Shown here: piece by piece, positions 30,905 through 39,586 of the stretch | How the letters are laid out: every line of letters starts with the position of its first letter | How positions within the stretch are numbered: position 1 is the stretch's first letter | Source: Methylobrevis albus | GTDB lineage: Bacteria > Pseudomonadota > Alphaproteobacteria > Rhizobiales > Pleomorphomonadaceae | DNA: 64,000 nucleotides | Direction: 5' to 3' | Assembly (NCBI RefSeq): GCF_015904235.1 | Contig: NZ_JADZLT010000052.1 | Span: forward strand, 1 to 64,000 | Notes under the pieces: model-generated | Databases searched by the model: none | The model's input: the letters and a program-made list of their open reading frames with translations, nothing else | Told to the model about the DNA's origin: nothing | Program-made: the position numbers and the translations under genes

Positions 30905-31693
30905 TCAGTCGTCCTTCGGTTGCTGGGAGAGGATCGCGCCCGGCGGGGTCGCCGCGGGCGGATGGGGGCGGAGCGCGGCGGCAACGTCGGTTGCCCCGTG
31001 CGGCGGCGCGCCGGCGGGGCCGGCGGCGTCGGTGATGAAGAGTTCCCGCAGGCCGGCGAGCCGGTCCGGCTGCAGGGTGAGGTCGAGGCCGGCCTCGACG
31101 TGGTCGATGTGCTCGGCCATCAGCGCGGCGGCGCGCGGGAAGTCCTGCGCCTCCAGCGCGTCGAGAATCGCGACGTGGTCGTCGTTGGAGGCCGCCGCAT
31201 CGTCGCGCGACTGATAGAGCATCGAGACCAGCACCGTGCGGGCGGTCAGGTCGCGCAGGATCTCGGTCAGCAGCGGGTTGCCGCAGACCTCGGCGAGATG
31301 GATGTGAAAGTCGCCGAGCAGGCAGGCGCTGGAGCCGATGTCGCCGCCGGCGATCGCCGCGCGCTCGATCTCGACGTGCCGCCGCAGGCCCGCCAGCGCC
31401 GATGCCGGCATGGCGCTGACCATGTGCAGCAGGCCGGTCTCGATGACGCGGCGGGCGTGGAAGGCGGCGCGGGCTTCGTCGGCGGAGGGCTCGACCACGA
31501 ACCAGCCGCGGCGCGGCAGCACCTGCACGATGCCGCGGGTTTCGAGCCGCATCATCGCCTCGCGCACCCGGGTGCGCGAGACGTCGAACAGCTCGGCGAG
31601 GTCGGATTCGCCGAGCCGCGTGCCCGGACGCATGCGCCCGCCGAGGATCGCCTCGATCACCGCCTGTTCGATGTCCACGACCACGTTGCCCAC
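30905..31693 (-). CDS. GntR-family (FCD subclass) transcriptional regulator
   Basis: A 262-residue FadR/FCD regulator. The N-terminal winged helix is GTRLGESDLAELFDVSRTRVREAMMRLE in content. The C-terminal FCD ligand domain has the metal-type histidines in DFHIHLAEVCGNPLL and AEHIDHVEAG. The start is GTG at 31693. It heads the amino-acid transporter operon and most likely represses it, with relief by the transported compound or a product. An operator-like palindrome lies 12-25 bases before the start. A 40-residue Pro/Ala tail is unusual. Confidence 0.9.
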   Translation of the reverse strand: MGNVVVDIEQAVIEAILGGRMRPGTRLGESDLAELFDVSRTRVREAMMRLETRGIVQVLPRRGWFVVEPSADEARAAFHARRVIETGLLHMVSAMPASALAGLRRHVEIERAAIAGGDIGSSACLLGDFHIHLAEVCGNPLLTEILRDLTARTVLVSMLYQSRDDAAASNDDHVAILDALEAQDFPRAAALMAEHIDHVEAGLDLTLQPDRLAGLRELFITDAAGPAGAPPHGATDVAAALRPHPPAATPPGAILSQQPKDD

Positions 31694-31704
31694 CTGCCCA
31701 TCAG

Positions 31705-31718
31705 CCTTGTATGCAAGG
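31705..31718. promoter_or_regulatory. Candidate GntR operator
   Basis: CCTTG-TATG-CAAGG is an inverted repeat of five-base arms immediately before the GntR gene. Its TTGTATGCAA core is similar to FCD-type GntR sites. Autorepression of the regulator-transporter operon is inferred. Confidence 0.45.
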
Positions 31719-31957
31719 GTTCATCTTCAATATGCGTGCCAATGGGTGTTCGCGGCCCGGTAGAACTCCGGGCCGGGGGCTCCAACTCTTTATTTTCACG
31801 AATGATTTTTTGTGGACCGCCGACTGCGCTCGGGGGCGAGAGACGGCCTATGCCCTGTCGGCGCTGCCGAAAGAGGCTGCAGATGGCGCCGCCGGCTTGG
31901 GCAAAGCGGGGCAACGCCCGCCTTTTCGCGATGCGGCCGAAGGGTGAAAAACGGCGC

Positions 31958-31986
31958 TTGACTAGGCGGCTCACCTGTCATACTCA
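31958..31986 (+). promoter_or_regulatory. tRNA-Asp promoter
   Basis: TTGACT and TACTCA are separated by 17 bases, 38 bases before the tRNA. This is a good -35 and a fair -10. Confidence 0.55.
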
Positions 31987-32024
31987 AGCGCCACCCCGGC
32001 GGTGACGAGCCGCCGGCGGTGAGC

Positions 32025-32101
32025 GGGGGTGTAGCTCAGTCGGTTAGAGTGCCGGCCTGTCACGCCGGAGGTCGCGGGTTCGAGCCCCGTCACTCCCGCC
32101 A
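32025..32101 (+). tRNA. tRNA-Asp (anticodon GUC)
   Basis: The acceptor stem is GGGGGTG/CACTCCC with discriminator G and an encoded CCA. The anticodon stem CCGGC/GCCGG encloses loop CTGTCAC, giving GTC. The D-arm GCTCAGTCGGTTAGAGT and T-arm GCGGGTTCGAGCCCCGT are standard. Confidence 0.96.
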
Positions 32102-32462
32102 TTCTTTCTCAATAGCATCGCTATTGGTGTTCTTCGGAAACGTGTCGATGCGCGGTCGCGCTCGGCACGTTCCGAGGCTCTTTTCCCGATCGAGATCAAG
32201 GATGCGTGCCCGGGACCGATGGTTCCGCGACGACGCGCCGTGCCTGATTCCCCGTCACGGCAGCGGCGGCGGGGCCTTGCCCGATATCCCCGGCACCAGC
32301 GTCTGCCCGATCCGGCGACGGCCCCCCCAACGGCGGGCGCAATTCGATTCGACGGGTCCGATTGCCAACCGTGAAGCGACCGATCGATGGAACATCCGGG
32401 GGAGGGGAGCTGTTTATCCCACAGAGCTGGGAGGCTCTGAACTCTTACGGAGGATGTAGAAC
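32102..32462. other. Intergenic region between tRNA-Asp and the PRC-barrel gene
   Basis: A 361-base stretch without a supported gene; the reading frame through it also runs through the tRNA. It carries the candidate stress promoter described separately and a good ribosome site (GGAGG, 32449-32453). Nothing else was recognised. Confidence 0.5.
32389..32414 (+). promoter_or_regulatory. Candidate EcfG-type general stress promoter
   Basis: GGAAC, 17 bases, then TGTT(T) is close to the alphaproteobacterial general-stress sigma (EcfG) consensus GGAAC-N16/17-CGTT. It lies about 50 bases before a PRC-barrel gene, a common target class. Confidence 0.4.
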
Positions 32463-32846
32463 ATGGGAACGTCCATGCACACCACCGCTGACGGCACCGT
32501 CGCTCGCAAGGAAACCTACGACCTGATCGCTTCGAACAAGGTCGAAGGTACCAGCGTCTACGATCGCGCCGGCGAGCGCATCGGTGAAGTCCACAACTTC
32601 ATGGTCGACAAGGTGTCCGGACAGGCCGCCTATGCGGTGATCTCGTTCGGCGGTTTCCTCGGCATCGGCGAGGATTACTTCCCGCTGCCGTGGAACCAGC
32701 TGTCCTACGACACCTCGGTCGGCGGCTACGTGGTCGATATCGACCGCAATCGCCTCGACGGCGCCCCGCGCTATGCACGCGATGAGGCGACGGACACGTG
32801 GCGTGGTTCGGTCGACGACTACTGGGCGCGCCCGGTGCTCATCTGA
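32463..32846 (+). CDS. PRC-barrel domain protein
   Basis: A 127-residue single PRC-barrel protein (VEGTSVYDRAGERIGEVHNF, VDKVSGQAAYAVISFGGFLG, YFPLPWNQLSYD), soluble and without a signal peptide. In alphaproteobacteria such proteins are abundant in stationary phase and stress, though their molecular role is unclear. The start at 32463 follows GGAGG at nine bases; Met5 is an alternative. It is a single-gene transcript ending in a GC hairpin (32853-32874). Confidence 0.88.
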   Translation: MGTSMHTTADGTVARKETYDLIASNKVEGTSVYDRAGERIGEVHNFMVDKVSGQAAYAVISFGGFLGIGEDYFPLPWNQLSYDTSVGGYVVDIDRNRLDGAPRYARDEATDTWRGSVDDYWARPVLI

Positions 32847-32852
32847 CGGGCA

Positions 32853-32874
32853 GCGCCACCCGCTGAGGTGGCGC
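32853..32874 (+). other. Hairpin after PRC-barrel gene
   Basis: A perfect eight-base-pair stem, GCGCCACC/GGTGGCGC, with a six-base loop lies right after the stop. It has no U-tract, so it is a possible mRNA end or stability structure. Confidence 0.5.
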
Positions 32875-33125
32875 GTCCCATAGATCGGTCACGACCCGGT
32901 GTCGGATCGATATGACGGCTTGTCGGCCGGTCTCGGTACTTTGTGCCGCGACCGGCCGATTTGCGTACGCACCGCCGGTCATCGGCTCTGCGCAGCGCGC
33001 ATGGCTCGGGCTGGTTCGCTGCCGGCGGTTTTCCCATGCGGCCGAAGGTGTGCTACATCCGCGGGAGCTTGGTCAGGATCTCGACAACGCCGGGGCTTGG
33101 CCGGTTCGATCGGTGGAGTGCACGA

Positions 33126-34091
33126 ATGTCCGAGCAGCACAGGTCCGGTTCTGGAGCGACCCCCAGCGGCAGCGGCCAGGGGCATGGTCACAGCCACCTG
33201 CACGGTTCCGACGACATCATCCCGCGTGACCTGCATTTCGACATCGCCGGCAACGCCCGGCGGCACTGGTTTGGCGGCGACCTCATCAAGACGGTGCTGG
33301 TCGACGGGCTGTCGATCTTCCTGCCCGAGGGCGAACGCTTCTTCATCCGCTCGCTGAAGCATTATGCCTCGAAGCTGCAGGACCGGGAACTCGCCAAGGA
33401 AATCAACGGCTACGCCGTGCAGGAGGCGTTCCACACCCGCGAGCACGAAGAGTACAACAAGGCGATGGCCGGGCTCGGCTATGACGTCGACGAGATGGAG
33501 AAGCCGGTCCGCTTCATCCTCGGCAAGGTGACGAAGCCGGTGCACCGGCTGGCGATCACCTGCGCGATTGAGCACCTGACCGCGACCTTCTCCTCGATGA
33601 CGCTGCGCCATCCGGACCTGCTCGCCGACGCCGCCCCGGCCTATCGTCGGCTCTGGATGTGGCATGCGCTCGAGGAGCTCGAGCACAAGGCGGTGGCGAT
33701 CGACGTCTTCAACGAGGCGATGAAGGATCACTCGCGCTGGGAACGCTACATCACGCGCGTCACGGCGATGAACGGCACCATCATCCCGTTCCTGATCATC
33801 TTCCTGCGCAACGTGCCGATCTATGCCCGTGCCGACGGCGTGAAGACCGGTGTGCGGTTCTGGCTGCGCTTTTTCTGGATCGTCACCGTCAGCCCCGGCT
33901 TCTGGCGGCTCTGCATGCTGCAGTTCCTGCGCTACTACCTGCCGGGCTTCGACCCGCGCAACGCGGACGACGACGAGCTGATCCGCAAGGGCCGGGCCTG
34001 GCTCGCCGCCGACATGCCGGGTGGCCGGGCCGCCCCCGGGGGTGGGTCGGGGCCGGCCCCGGACGGCAATCCGGCCGGTCTTGCGACCTGA
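33126..34091 (+). CDS. PF10118-family (COG3687) predicted metal-dependent protein
   Basis: A 321-residue protein of the family often named metal-dependent hydrolase. Its Glu/His motifs (EAFHTREHEEYN, CAIEHLTATFSSM, HALEELEHKAVAIDVF) look like ferritin-like di-iron ligands on helices, which would also allow an oxygenase role. A Gly/Ser/His-rich N-terminus (about 1-30) and a Gly/Pro-rich tail flank the core, and two hydrophobic stretches near residues 220-280 may associate with the membrane. A methyltransferase gene follows after 15 bases, so they are probably one operon. The start at 33126 avoids an unlikely 61-residue leader. Confidence 0.8.
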   Translation: MSEQHRSGSGATPSGSGQGHGHSHLHGSDDIIPRDLHFDIAGNARRHWFGGDLIKTVLVDGLSIFLPEGERFFIRSLKHYASKLQDRELAKEINGYAVQEAFHTREHEEYNKAMAGLGYDVDEMEKPVRFILGKVTKPVHRLAITCAIEHLTATFSSMTLRHPDLLADAAPAYRRLWMWHALEELEHKAVAIDVFNEAMKDHSRWERYITRVTAMNGTIIPFLIIFLRNVPIYARADGVKTGVRFWLRFFWIVTVSPGFWRLCMLQFLRYYLPGFDPRNADDDELIRKGRAWLAADMPGGRAAPGGGSGPAPDGNPAGLAT

Positions 34092-34106
34092 AGCGGGCGT
34101 CCAGTC

Positions 34107-34925
34107 ATGAGCAGCCCGGTTTTTGCCCGCGTTCTCGACGCGATCGAGCGCGGCGCCTTCCCGCGGACGCGAAAATGGGCGTGGCGCATTCTCTACAACA
34201 TGCTGTCGCGCCGCTGGCGTGACGACGAATGGCGCTTCATGAACTTCGGCTTCGTGCCGGAGGGGGCGCCGTTTCCGCTCCGGGCCGAGGACGAGCCCGA
34301 GCGGGCCTTCATCGGCCTCTACGAGCAGGCCGTCGCCGGGCTGCCGATCGCCGGGGCGCGGGTGCTGGAAGTCGGCTCGGGGCGTGGCGGCGGCGCGCGC
34401 TACATCGCCCGCTATCATGGGCCGGCGTCGATCGTCGGCCTCGATTACTCGCCCGAGACCGTGATGCGCGCCCGCCGGCTCAACGCGGAGACGCCCGGGC
34501 TGTCGTTCGAAGTCGGCGACGCCGAACGGATGCCGTTCGCCGACGGGGCGTTCGACGTCGTCGTCAACATCGAATCGTCGCACTGCTACGCCGATGTGCC
34601 CGCGTTCGCCCGCGAGGTGGCGCGGGTGCTGGCGCCGGGCGGCTGGTTCACCTTCGCCGACATGCGCGGCCAGGCGAGTGCGTTCACCCTCGATCAGGAG
34701 CTCGCCGCGCCGGGTCTCGATTTGGTCTCCGAGCAGAACCTCTCGAAGGGCGTGGTGACCGCCCTCAATGTCGTCGAGGCCCGCAAGCGCATCCGCCTCG
34801 GCAACCTGCGGCTGATGCGGCGCTTCGTGACCGAGTTTTCCGGGGCGCGAGGGTCGATGCTGTACAAGGGGCTCGGCGACGGCAGCGTGATCTACGTCGC
34901 TCGCCGCTACCGCAAGGCGGACTGA
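34107..34925 (+). CDS. Class I SAM-dependent methyltransferase
   Basis: A 272-residue methyltransferase. Motif I is VLEVGSGRGGGARYIARY, motif II/III is VGLDYSPETVMRARRL, and the post-I acidic motif is GDAERMPFADGAFDVVVN, with SSHCYADV following. The N-terminal part has two basic amphipathic stretches that could touch membranes. The overall layout resembles lipid or polyketide O-methyltransferases such as the phthiotriol dimycocerosate group. It is linked to the PF10118 gene by a 15-base gap. The substrate is unknown. Confidence 0.85.
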   Translation: MSSPVFARVLDAIERGAFPRTRKWAWRILYNMLSRRWRDDEWRFMNFGFVPEGAPFPLRAEDEPERAFIGLYEQAVAGLPIAGARVLEVGSGRGGGARYIARYHGPASIVGLDYSPETVMRARRLNAETPGLSFEVGDAERMPFADGAFDVVVNIESSHCYADVPAFAREVARVLAPGGWFTFADMRGQASAFTLDQELAAPGLDLVSEQNLSKGVVTALNVVEARKRIRLGNLRLMRRFVTEFSGARGSMLYKGLGDGSVIYVARRYRKAD

Positions 34926-35022
34926 CCGCAGCGCAGGTCCGGTGGAGCAAGCGGGAACGTCCTTGGATCGTGGCGGTTTTGCCATCGGAACCCGCGCGGA
35001 TCGGCGGGCAGGCAGGACGCCC

Positions 35023-35292
35023 GTGGCAAGCTCAGCGCAGATTCCGACGACGGAGACCCCCGCCGACCTGATCGCGCGGCTGCAGGGCCTGATCCACGAG
35101 TGCCTCCGCGACGAGGTGCCGGACGGACCGTTCGCGATCGTCGACCTCCCCGACATCCGCAATCCCGGCGATTCGGCGATCTGGCTCAGCCCGATGGCCT
35201 ATCTCGCGCGGCACCACGGCCGGCGCCCGGCTTCCTCGCGGAAGACCGGCTCACAGCGGCCGCCGAGCGACCGGAACATCAGCTGGACATAG
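35023..35292 (+). pseudogene. Remnant of a polysaccharide pyruvyltransferase-type gene
   Basis: The frame starting GTG at 35023 gives LIARLQGLIHECLRDE and then FAIVDLPDIRNPGDSAIWLS and YLARHHGRRPA. This is the usual N-terminus of PF04230-type proteins (the conserved N-x-G-D-S-A-I-W block). Similarity stops near 35225 and the frame ends at 35292 after about 90 residues, whereas family members are about 300 or more. A neighbouring frame may continue briefly (FLAEDRLTAAAERPE), suggesting a frameshift followed by deletion. An intact family member lies head-on at 35393-36310. Confidence 0.65.
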
Positions 35293-35392
35293 AGGCTCTT
35301 TCGGGAGACGGGAGACGGGAAGACCTTCGTCGGGCAGGGACTCGCCTTTCCGGGCGAGCCAGCGCAGGCGCGGGCCGACCGGGTTGCCGGGC

Positions 35393-36310
35393 CTATTCGC
35401 CGAGCAGGTCGTGCATCCTGAAGTTCTTGCGCACGAGGCGGCTGACCTTGTGCTTGCGGTCGTCGTCCATGAACGGGCAGCAGTCGATCAGGGCGTCGAG
35501 GTCGAGCACCTCCGTCACCGGCGTGCGCAGCGCGGCGAGGTCGCGCATCGTCGTCTCGGCCGTCACGGGGGTCGGCTGCACCTCGGCGTTGCCGGCGGTC
35601 GCCCAGTAGTCGCGGAACTTGAAGCCGTCGCCCTTCGGCCGGTCGGAGAAGCTGACCCAGGAGGCGGGAACGCCATAGGCGTGCGACGCGATCTGGCCGT
35701 GCAGCGAACTCGACACGATGCGGCGGCAGCTGACGATTTCGTCGATCACCTCGGTGAGGCCGCCGGTGATGTCGATCACCTTGACGCTGATGCCGTCGTC
35801 CATCGGGGGCAGGGGGATCTCGCCGGCCTCGCGGATGTGCTGGATGATGCCGAGGTCGTACTTGATGTCGCGCGGGGCGGCGTGCATCGCCGGGTAGAGC
35901 AGCGCCGCGTCGCCGTAGGTCTGCGGGCAGGCGATGCCCATGCCGTTGAGCTTCTTCCGGGTCAGCGGGCCGCGCACGGCGCAGATCTGTTTCGGCGTGG
36001 CGCGCATCTTCTGGTCGAGGCTGATGAAGCCGGTGCCCCAGACGACCCAGTGCGCCTCGGAGCGCGCGATGTGGCTGCCGATGACGGAATAGACGGTGCG
36101 GTCTTCCCGGTCGGTCGGCAGGTCGTTGCCGTGGCGCACCTTGCGGCCGGACAGGAAGCGCACCAATGCCGGATTGAGCTTGTCGCCCCAGTTGCGGCCG
36201 ATCAGGGCGTCGGTCGCCCAGTGCAGCCAGACGATCGGCTTCTTCTGCTTGGCCGGTGCCGCGGGCGTCTCGTCTGTCGTCTGCTCGCTCATCCGAGGTT
36301 TCTTCTCCAT
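35393..36310 (-). CDS. Polysaccharide pyruvyl transferase family protein
   Basis: A 305-residue PF04230 protein, probably adding a ketal pyruvate or acting on a surface glycan. Visible blocks are LHWATDALIGRNWGDKLNPA at the N-terminus, VRGPLTRKKL, TYGDAALLYP and the C-terminal SSSLHGQIASHAYGVPASWV, the family's conserved substrate loop. The protein is cytoplasmic with no membrane segment. It lies ten bases downstream of a TPR-like protein gene, indicating an operon. The donor and acceptor sugars cannot be inferred. Confidence 0.85.
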   Translation of the reverse strand: MEKKPRMSEQTTDETPAAPAKQKKPIVWLHWATDALIGRNWGDKLNPALVRFLSGRKVRHGNDLPTDREDRTVYSVIGSHIARSEAHWVVWGTGFISLDQKMRATPKQICAVRGPLTRKKLNGMGIACPQTYGDAALLYPAMHAAPRDIKYDLGIIQHIREAGEIPLPPMDDGISVKVIDITGGLTEVIDEIVSCRRIVSSSLHGQIASHAYGVPASWVSFSDRPKGDGFKFRDYWATAGNAEVQPTPVTAETTMRDLAALRTPVTEVLDLDALIDCCPFMDDDRKHKVSRLVRKNFRMHDLLGE

Positions 36311-36320
36311 GTCGCCGGCG

Positions 36321-36971
36321 TCAGGCGAAGTTCTGCCAGGCCGCCGGCGCGTTGCAGATGCCGGCGCCGACCAGCGTATCGCTGCCGGCGAAGACGAGGC
36401 TATCGTCGTCCGGCAGGCGCTCGTCCAGCCGTTCGGTGAGGGTCTTGTAGTGGGTGTATTGCTGCGAGGCCATCGCGTGCTGCCGCTCCTTCAGGATCCG
36501 GTCGAACTTCGCGACGAAGCCCGGGTGGAACTTGTACGCCTGCTGCCAAACCTCCAGCGCGGCGGCGTAGTTCCGGAGCTTCTCGTGCAGCGGCGCCGCT
36601 ACGGTGGCGGCACGAAAGCCGGCACCGGGATCGCGCAGCAGCGCGGCGAACTCGGCAAAGCCGCGCGCCACCGCGCCGGCCTTGATCCGCGCGCGGGCGA
36701 CGGTCACCCGGTCCTCTGGCGCCAGCGCGTCCAGCGCCGCCAATGCGTCCCAGGTTGCAACCGCCCGCTGTGGCAGGCCGGCGTTTTCCGCCGCTGTCGC
36801 CTCGATCCGCAGCCGCGTGCGCTGCGGCGGCGCATCGCCGGGCGCCGTTTCATCGAGCAGGCGAATGCAGTCCAGGTTGCGGCCCTCAGCCGGTGCAGCT
36901 GCGGCCTCTGCGAGGAGTTCATCGCCGCGATCCGGCCCAAGGTCGTCCGCAGCAGACTTCGGGTCGAGCAT
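36321..36971 (-). CDS. Hypothetical helical-repeat (TPR-like) protein
   Basis: A 216-residue acidic, helix-rich protein without membrane segments. Alternating alanine-rich helices (GLPQRAVATWDALAALDAL, RVTVARARIKAGAVARGFAE, YAAALEVWQQAYKFHPGF) resemble tetratricopeptide repeats often found in glycan-synthesis loci. The C-terminus (LVFAGSDTLVGAGICNAPAA) is unlike a TPR. AAGGCGAG precedes the ATG. It is co-transcribed with the pyruvyltransferase-type gene. No specific function is assigned. Confidence 0.7.
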   Translation of the reverse strand: MLDPKSAADDLGPDRGDELLAEAAAAPAEGRNLDCIRLLDETAPGDAPPQRTRLRIEATAAENAGLPQRAVATWDALAALDALAPEDRVTVARARIKAGAVARGFAEFAALLRDPGAGFRAATVAAPLHEKLRNYAAALEVWQQAYKFHPGFVAKFDRILKERQHAMASQQYTHYKTLTERLDERLPDDDSLVFAGSDTLVGAGICNAPAAWQNFA

Positions 36972-37333
36972 CTCGCCTTGTTCCCTGAACGCACGTCAAC
37001 AACCCGGGTGCATCGAGCGCGCCGCCGAGCCGGTCTTGCTGCAGGCTCGGTCGCGGATACGCCGGGCAGGGCAGCGATACCGTGCCTTCCACTCAAGGCG
37101 TCCGAGAACATTCGAATATAGTGGGAATCTAATACTTCAGGCCGATTCGTCGAAGACAGGTGTTGATGCCGTCGCACCATACGCAGCCGTCGCGGGAAAC
37201 TCAACGCGCGATGCCAGCGCCGGCGATGGCGCCGCAACCTGGCCCGGCCGGGCAGGTGAACCGCCACCCGCGCCGCGCGTGGCGGCCCACCCCGCCACCG
37301 GGGCCCGGCCCGGCCGCCCGGGCCCGTTTTCGC
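36972..37333. other. Gene-poor gap
   Basis: 362 bases without a supported gene. Frames here are shadows with random-looking composition. A small A/T-rich patch (37108-37142, ATTCGAATATAG) may hold the promoter of the minus-strand pair at 36971. Confidence 0.45.
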
Positions 37334-38293
37334 TCAGAAACGCTCGCCGATCATCTCCTCGCTCTTTGCCCACAAGGCCCGGGCGTTGTCCGGATCGAGC
37401 GCATAGGCGCGCACGCCGTCGCGCAGGGCGTCGCCCTCGGTGATCTCGGCGAGGTGGCAATCCTCGCAGTAGCGCCCGCCGACCGCATCGGCGTCGGCGA
37501 CAACGCCCGCCCAGACCGTCGTCGCGGCGCCCTGCGGGATGGTCTTCATGAAGAACGGTGCCGATCCTGCCGGCGGCGCGGCCTCGAGCGTCGCGATCAG
37601 GCGGTCGAGTTCCGCGGGGTCCATGTGCCGGGCGAGTTCGGTGTGGATGCCGCCCGGGTGGACGGCCACGGCGCGCACGCCGCGCGAGGCATGGCGGCGG
37701 TCGAACTCGACCGCGAACAGCACGTTGGCGGTCTTCGAGCGGCCGTAGGCGATGAACTCCTCGTAGGGCGTGCGCTCGAAGTTCGGGTCGTCGAGGTCGA
37801 CGTCGGCGAAGCGGTGCCCGGCCGAGGCGAGGTTCACCAGCCGCGCCCTGGGCGTCATCAGCCCGGCGATGCGGTTGACCAGGGCGAAGTGGCCGAGATG
37901 ATTGGTTCCGAACTGGGTCTCGAAGCCGTCCGCCGTCGTGCCCTTCGGGCAGGCCATGACGCCGGCGTTGGCGATGACGAGGTCGAACGTCTCGCCGGCC
38001 GTATTGAGCGCGTCGGCGCAGGCGCGGACGCTGGCGAGCGAGGCGAGGTCGAGCTCGACGAGCTCGAGCGCGCCGCCGTTCGCCGCGTCGCGGCGGACGA
38101 CCTCGGTCGCGCGGTGCGCCTTGCCGAGGTCGCGGGCGGCGCCGACGACCCGGGCGCCGCGGGCGGCCAGCGCTCGCGCCGTCTCGACGCCGAGGCCGGC
38201 CGAAACGCCGGTGACGAGGACGCGCCGGCCCGAGAGGTCGACGCCGGCCAGCACGTCGTCGGTGGTGGATGTTGCGCCGAAGGATGCGGTCAT
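37334..38293 (-). CDS. Short-chain dehydrogenase/reductase
   Basis: A 319-residue NAD(P)-dependent SDR. The cofactor motif is VTGVSAGLGVETARA (TGxxxGxG), the second motif NAGVMACP, catalytic Ser in NLASAGHRF and Tyr-x-x-x-Lys in AYGRSKTANV. The long C-terminal part is like the retinol dehydrogenase/WW-oxidoreductase-like branch. The start at 38293 is supported by GGAG upstream. It is divergent from an AraC regulator across 187 bases, the classic pairing of an inducible oxidoreductase with its activator. Confidence 0.92.
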   Translation of the reverse strand: MTASFGATSTTDDVLAGVDLSGRRVLVTGVSAGLGVETARALAARGARVVGAARDLGKAHRATEVVRRDAANGGALELVELDLASLASVRACADALNTAGETFDLVIANAGVMACPKGTTADGFETQFGTNHLGHFALVNRIAGLMTPRARLVNLASAGHRFADVDLDDPNFERTPYEEFIAYGRSKTANVLFAVEFDRRHASRGVRAVAVHPGGIHTELARHMDPAELDRLIATLEAAPPAGSAPFFMKTIPQGAATTVWAGVVADADAVGGRYCEDCHLAEITEGDALRDGVRAYALDPDNARALWAKSEEMIGERF

Positions 38294-38480
38294 CAGGGAT
38301 CTCCATCTTCTGCGGCGGAAAAGGCGTTCCCGCCGCGGCCCTGATCTGGGGGCGGCCGCCTCGCCGCGGGCGCCCGATCCTCGCAAAGCCTTGCCTATTC
38401 CTCTCAGTGAGGCGCCGGCGCGGGCCGATCGGCCGCCGGGCCGGCTTGCCATCGTCGCCGGCAGGCACGACATCAGGGGC

Positions 38481-39365
38481 ATGGACGATCTCCTTGCCGA
38501 CATCCGAACGCGCGTGCTGCGCCACACCGGGGCGCCGATCTTCGAGACGGCGGTGCCGCGCGTCGCCATCGGCCGGCAGCACGGCCCGACGCCGCCGCAG
38601 CCGGGCCTCTACGAGCCGATGCACTGCTTCGTGCTGCAGGGCCGAAAGCGCGTCACCATCGGCGACCGCACGCTGCACTACGACCAGGCGAGCTACTTCG
38701 TCGCTTCGGTCGACCTGCCGGTGACGAGCTGCGTCATCGAGGCGTCGCCCGAGCGGCCCTATCTCGTGCTCGCCCTCAGCATCGATCCCGCGCGGCTGTC
38801 GGCGTTGATTCCGGAAGCCCCCGCCGCGCCCGAGCCGGAAACGCCCGGCTTCGGCGTCAGCCCGATCACGCGCGACCTGCTCGAGGTCTGGCTCCGCATC
38901 GTGCGGCTGTTCGAGACGCCGGAGGATATCGCCGCGCTGGCGCCGCTCGCCGAGCAGGAGCTGCTCTACCGCCTGCTGCGCGGACCGCAGGGCGGCGTGC
39001 TGCGCCAGTTCGCCCGCGCCGACAGCCGGCTGTCGCGGATCCGCCGGGCGATCGGCGAGATCCGCGCCGACTTCGACCAGCCGCTGCGCGTCGAGGACCT
39101 CGCCCGCCGCGCCGGGATGAGCCCGGCCTCGTTCCACCGCCATTTCAAGGCCGTGACGGCGCTGAGCCCGCTGCGCTACCAAAAGACGCTGCGCCTGCAG
39201 CACGCGCGCACGCTACTGATCGCCAACGAGGAAGCGGCCCGCGCGGCCTATGCCGTCGGCTACGAGAGCGCCTCGCAGTTCAGCCGCGAATACGCCCGCC
39301 TGTTCGGCATCCCCCCGGCCCGCGACGCCGCCCGCCTGCGCGAACGCGGCGACGCGGTGGCGTAA
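38481..39365 (+). CDS. AraC-family transcriptional regulator
   Basis: A 294-residue regulator with an N-terminal AraC_N-type cupin (YEPMHCFVLQGRKRVTIGD) and a C-terminal double helix-turn-helix (LRVEDLARRAGMSPASFHRH and YESASQFSREYARLFG). AGGGG precedes the ATG at 38481. It probably controls the divergent SDR gene in response to an aldehyde, ketone or similar small molecule. The length is typical for this subfamily. Confidence 0.92.
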   Translation: MDDLLADIRTRVLRHTGAPIFETAVPRVAIGRQHGPTPPQPGLYEPMHCFVLQGRKRVTIGDRTLHYDQASYFVASVDLPVTSCVIEASPERPYLVLALSIDPARLSALIPEAPAAPEPETPGFGVSPITRDLLEVWLRIVRLFETPEDIAALAPLAEQELLYRLLRGPQGGVLRQFARADSRLSRIRRAIGEIRADFDQPLRVEDLARRAGMSPASFHRHFKAVTALSPLRYQKTLRLQHARTLLIANEEAARAAYAVGYESASQFSREYARLFGIPPARDAARLRERGDAVA

Positions 39366-39517
39366 GGGGAAGGGGACTCGGACGAGCGGCCGAGCCGCCC
39401 CGCCATTTCCCCCCGAAGCCGGCGGCTGTTCGCACGCCGACGCACCGCCGTGACGTCGATCGACCGAGAGTATGCAAACCCTCCGGGTCCCCGCGCACCC
39501 ACCCCGCGCATCCCCCT

Positions 39518-39545
39518 TTGCGCCGCGCCGCGAATGGGCTATACG
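39518..39545 (+). promoter_or_regulatory. tRNA-Arg promoter
   Basis: TTGCGC and TATACG are separated by 16 bases, 41 bases before the tRNA. The -10 is good. Confidence 0.5.
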
Positions 39546-39586
39546 AAACCCACTCCGGCCGCAGCCTCACTGCGACCGACGGCTCT

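Noticed and set aside
36704-37267. Minus-strand frame upstream of the TPR-like gene
   Set aside because: Arginine-rich random composition, overlaps the real gene in another frame, and lacks a ribosome site.
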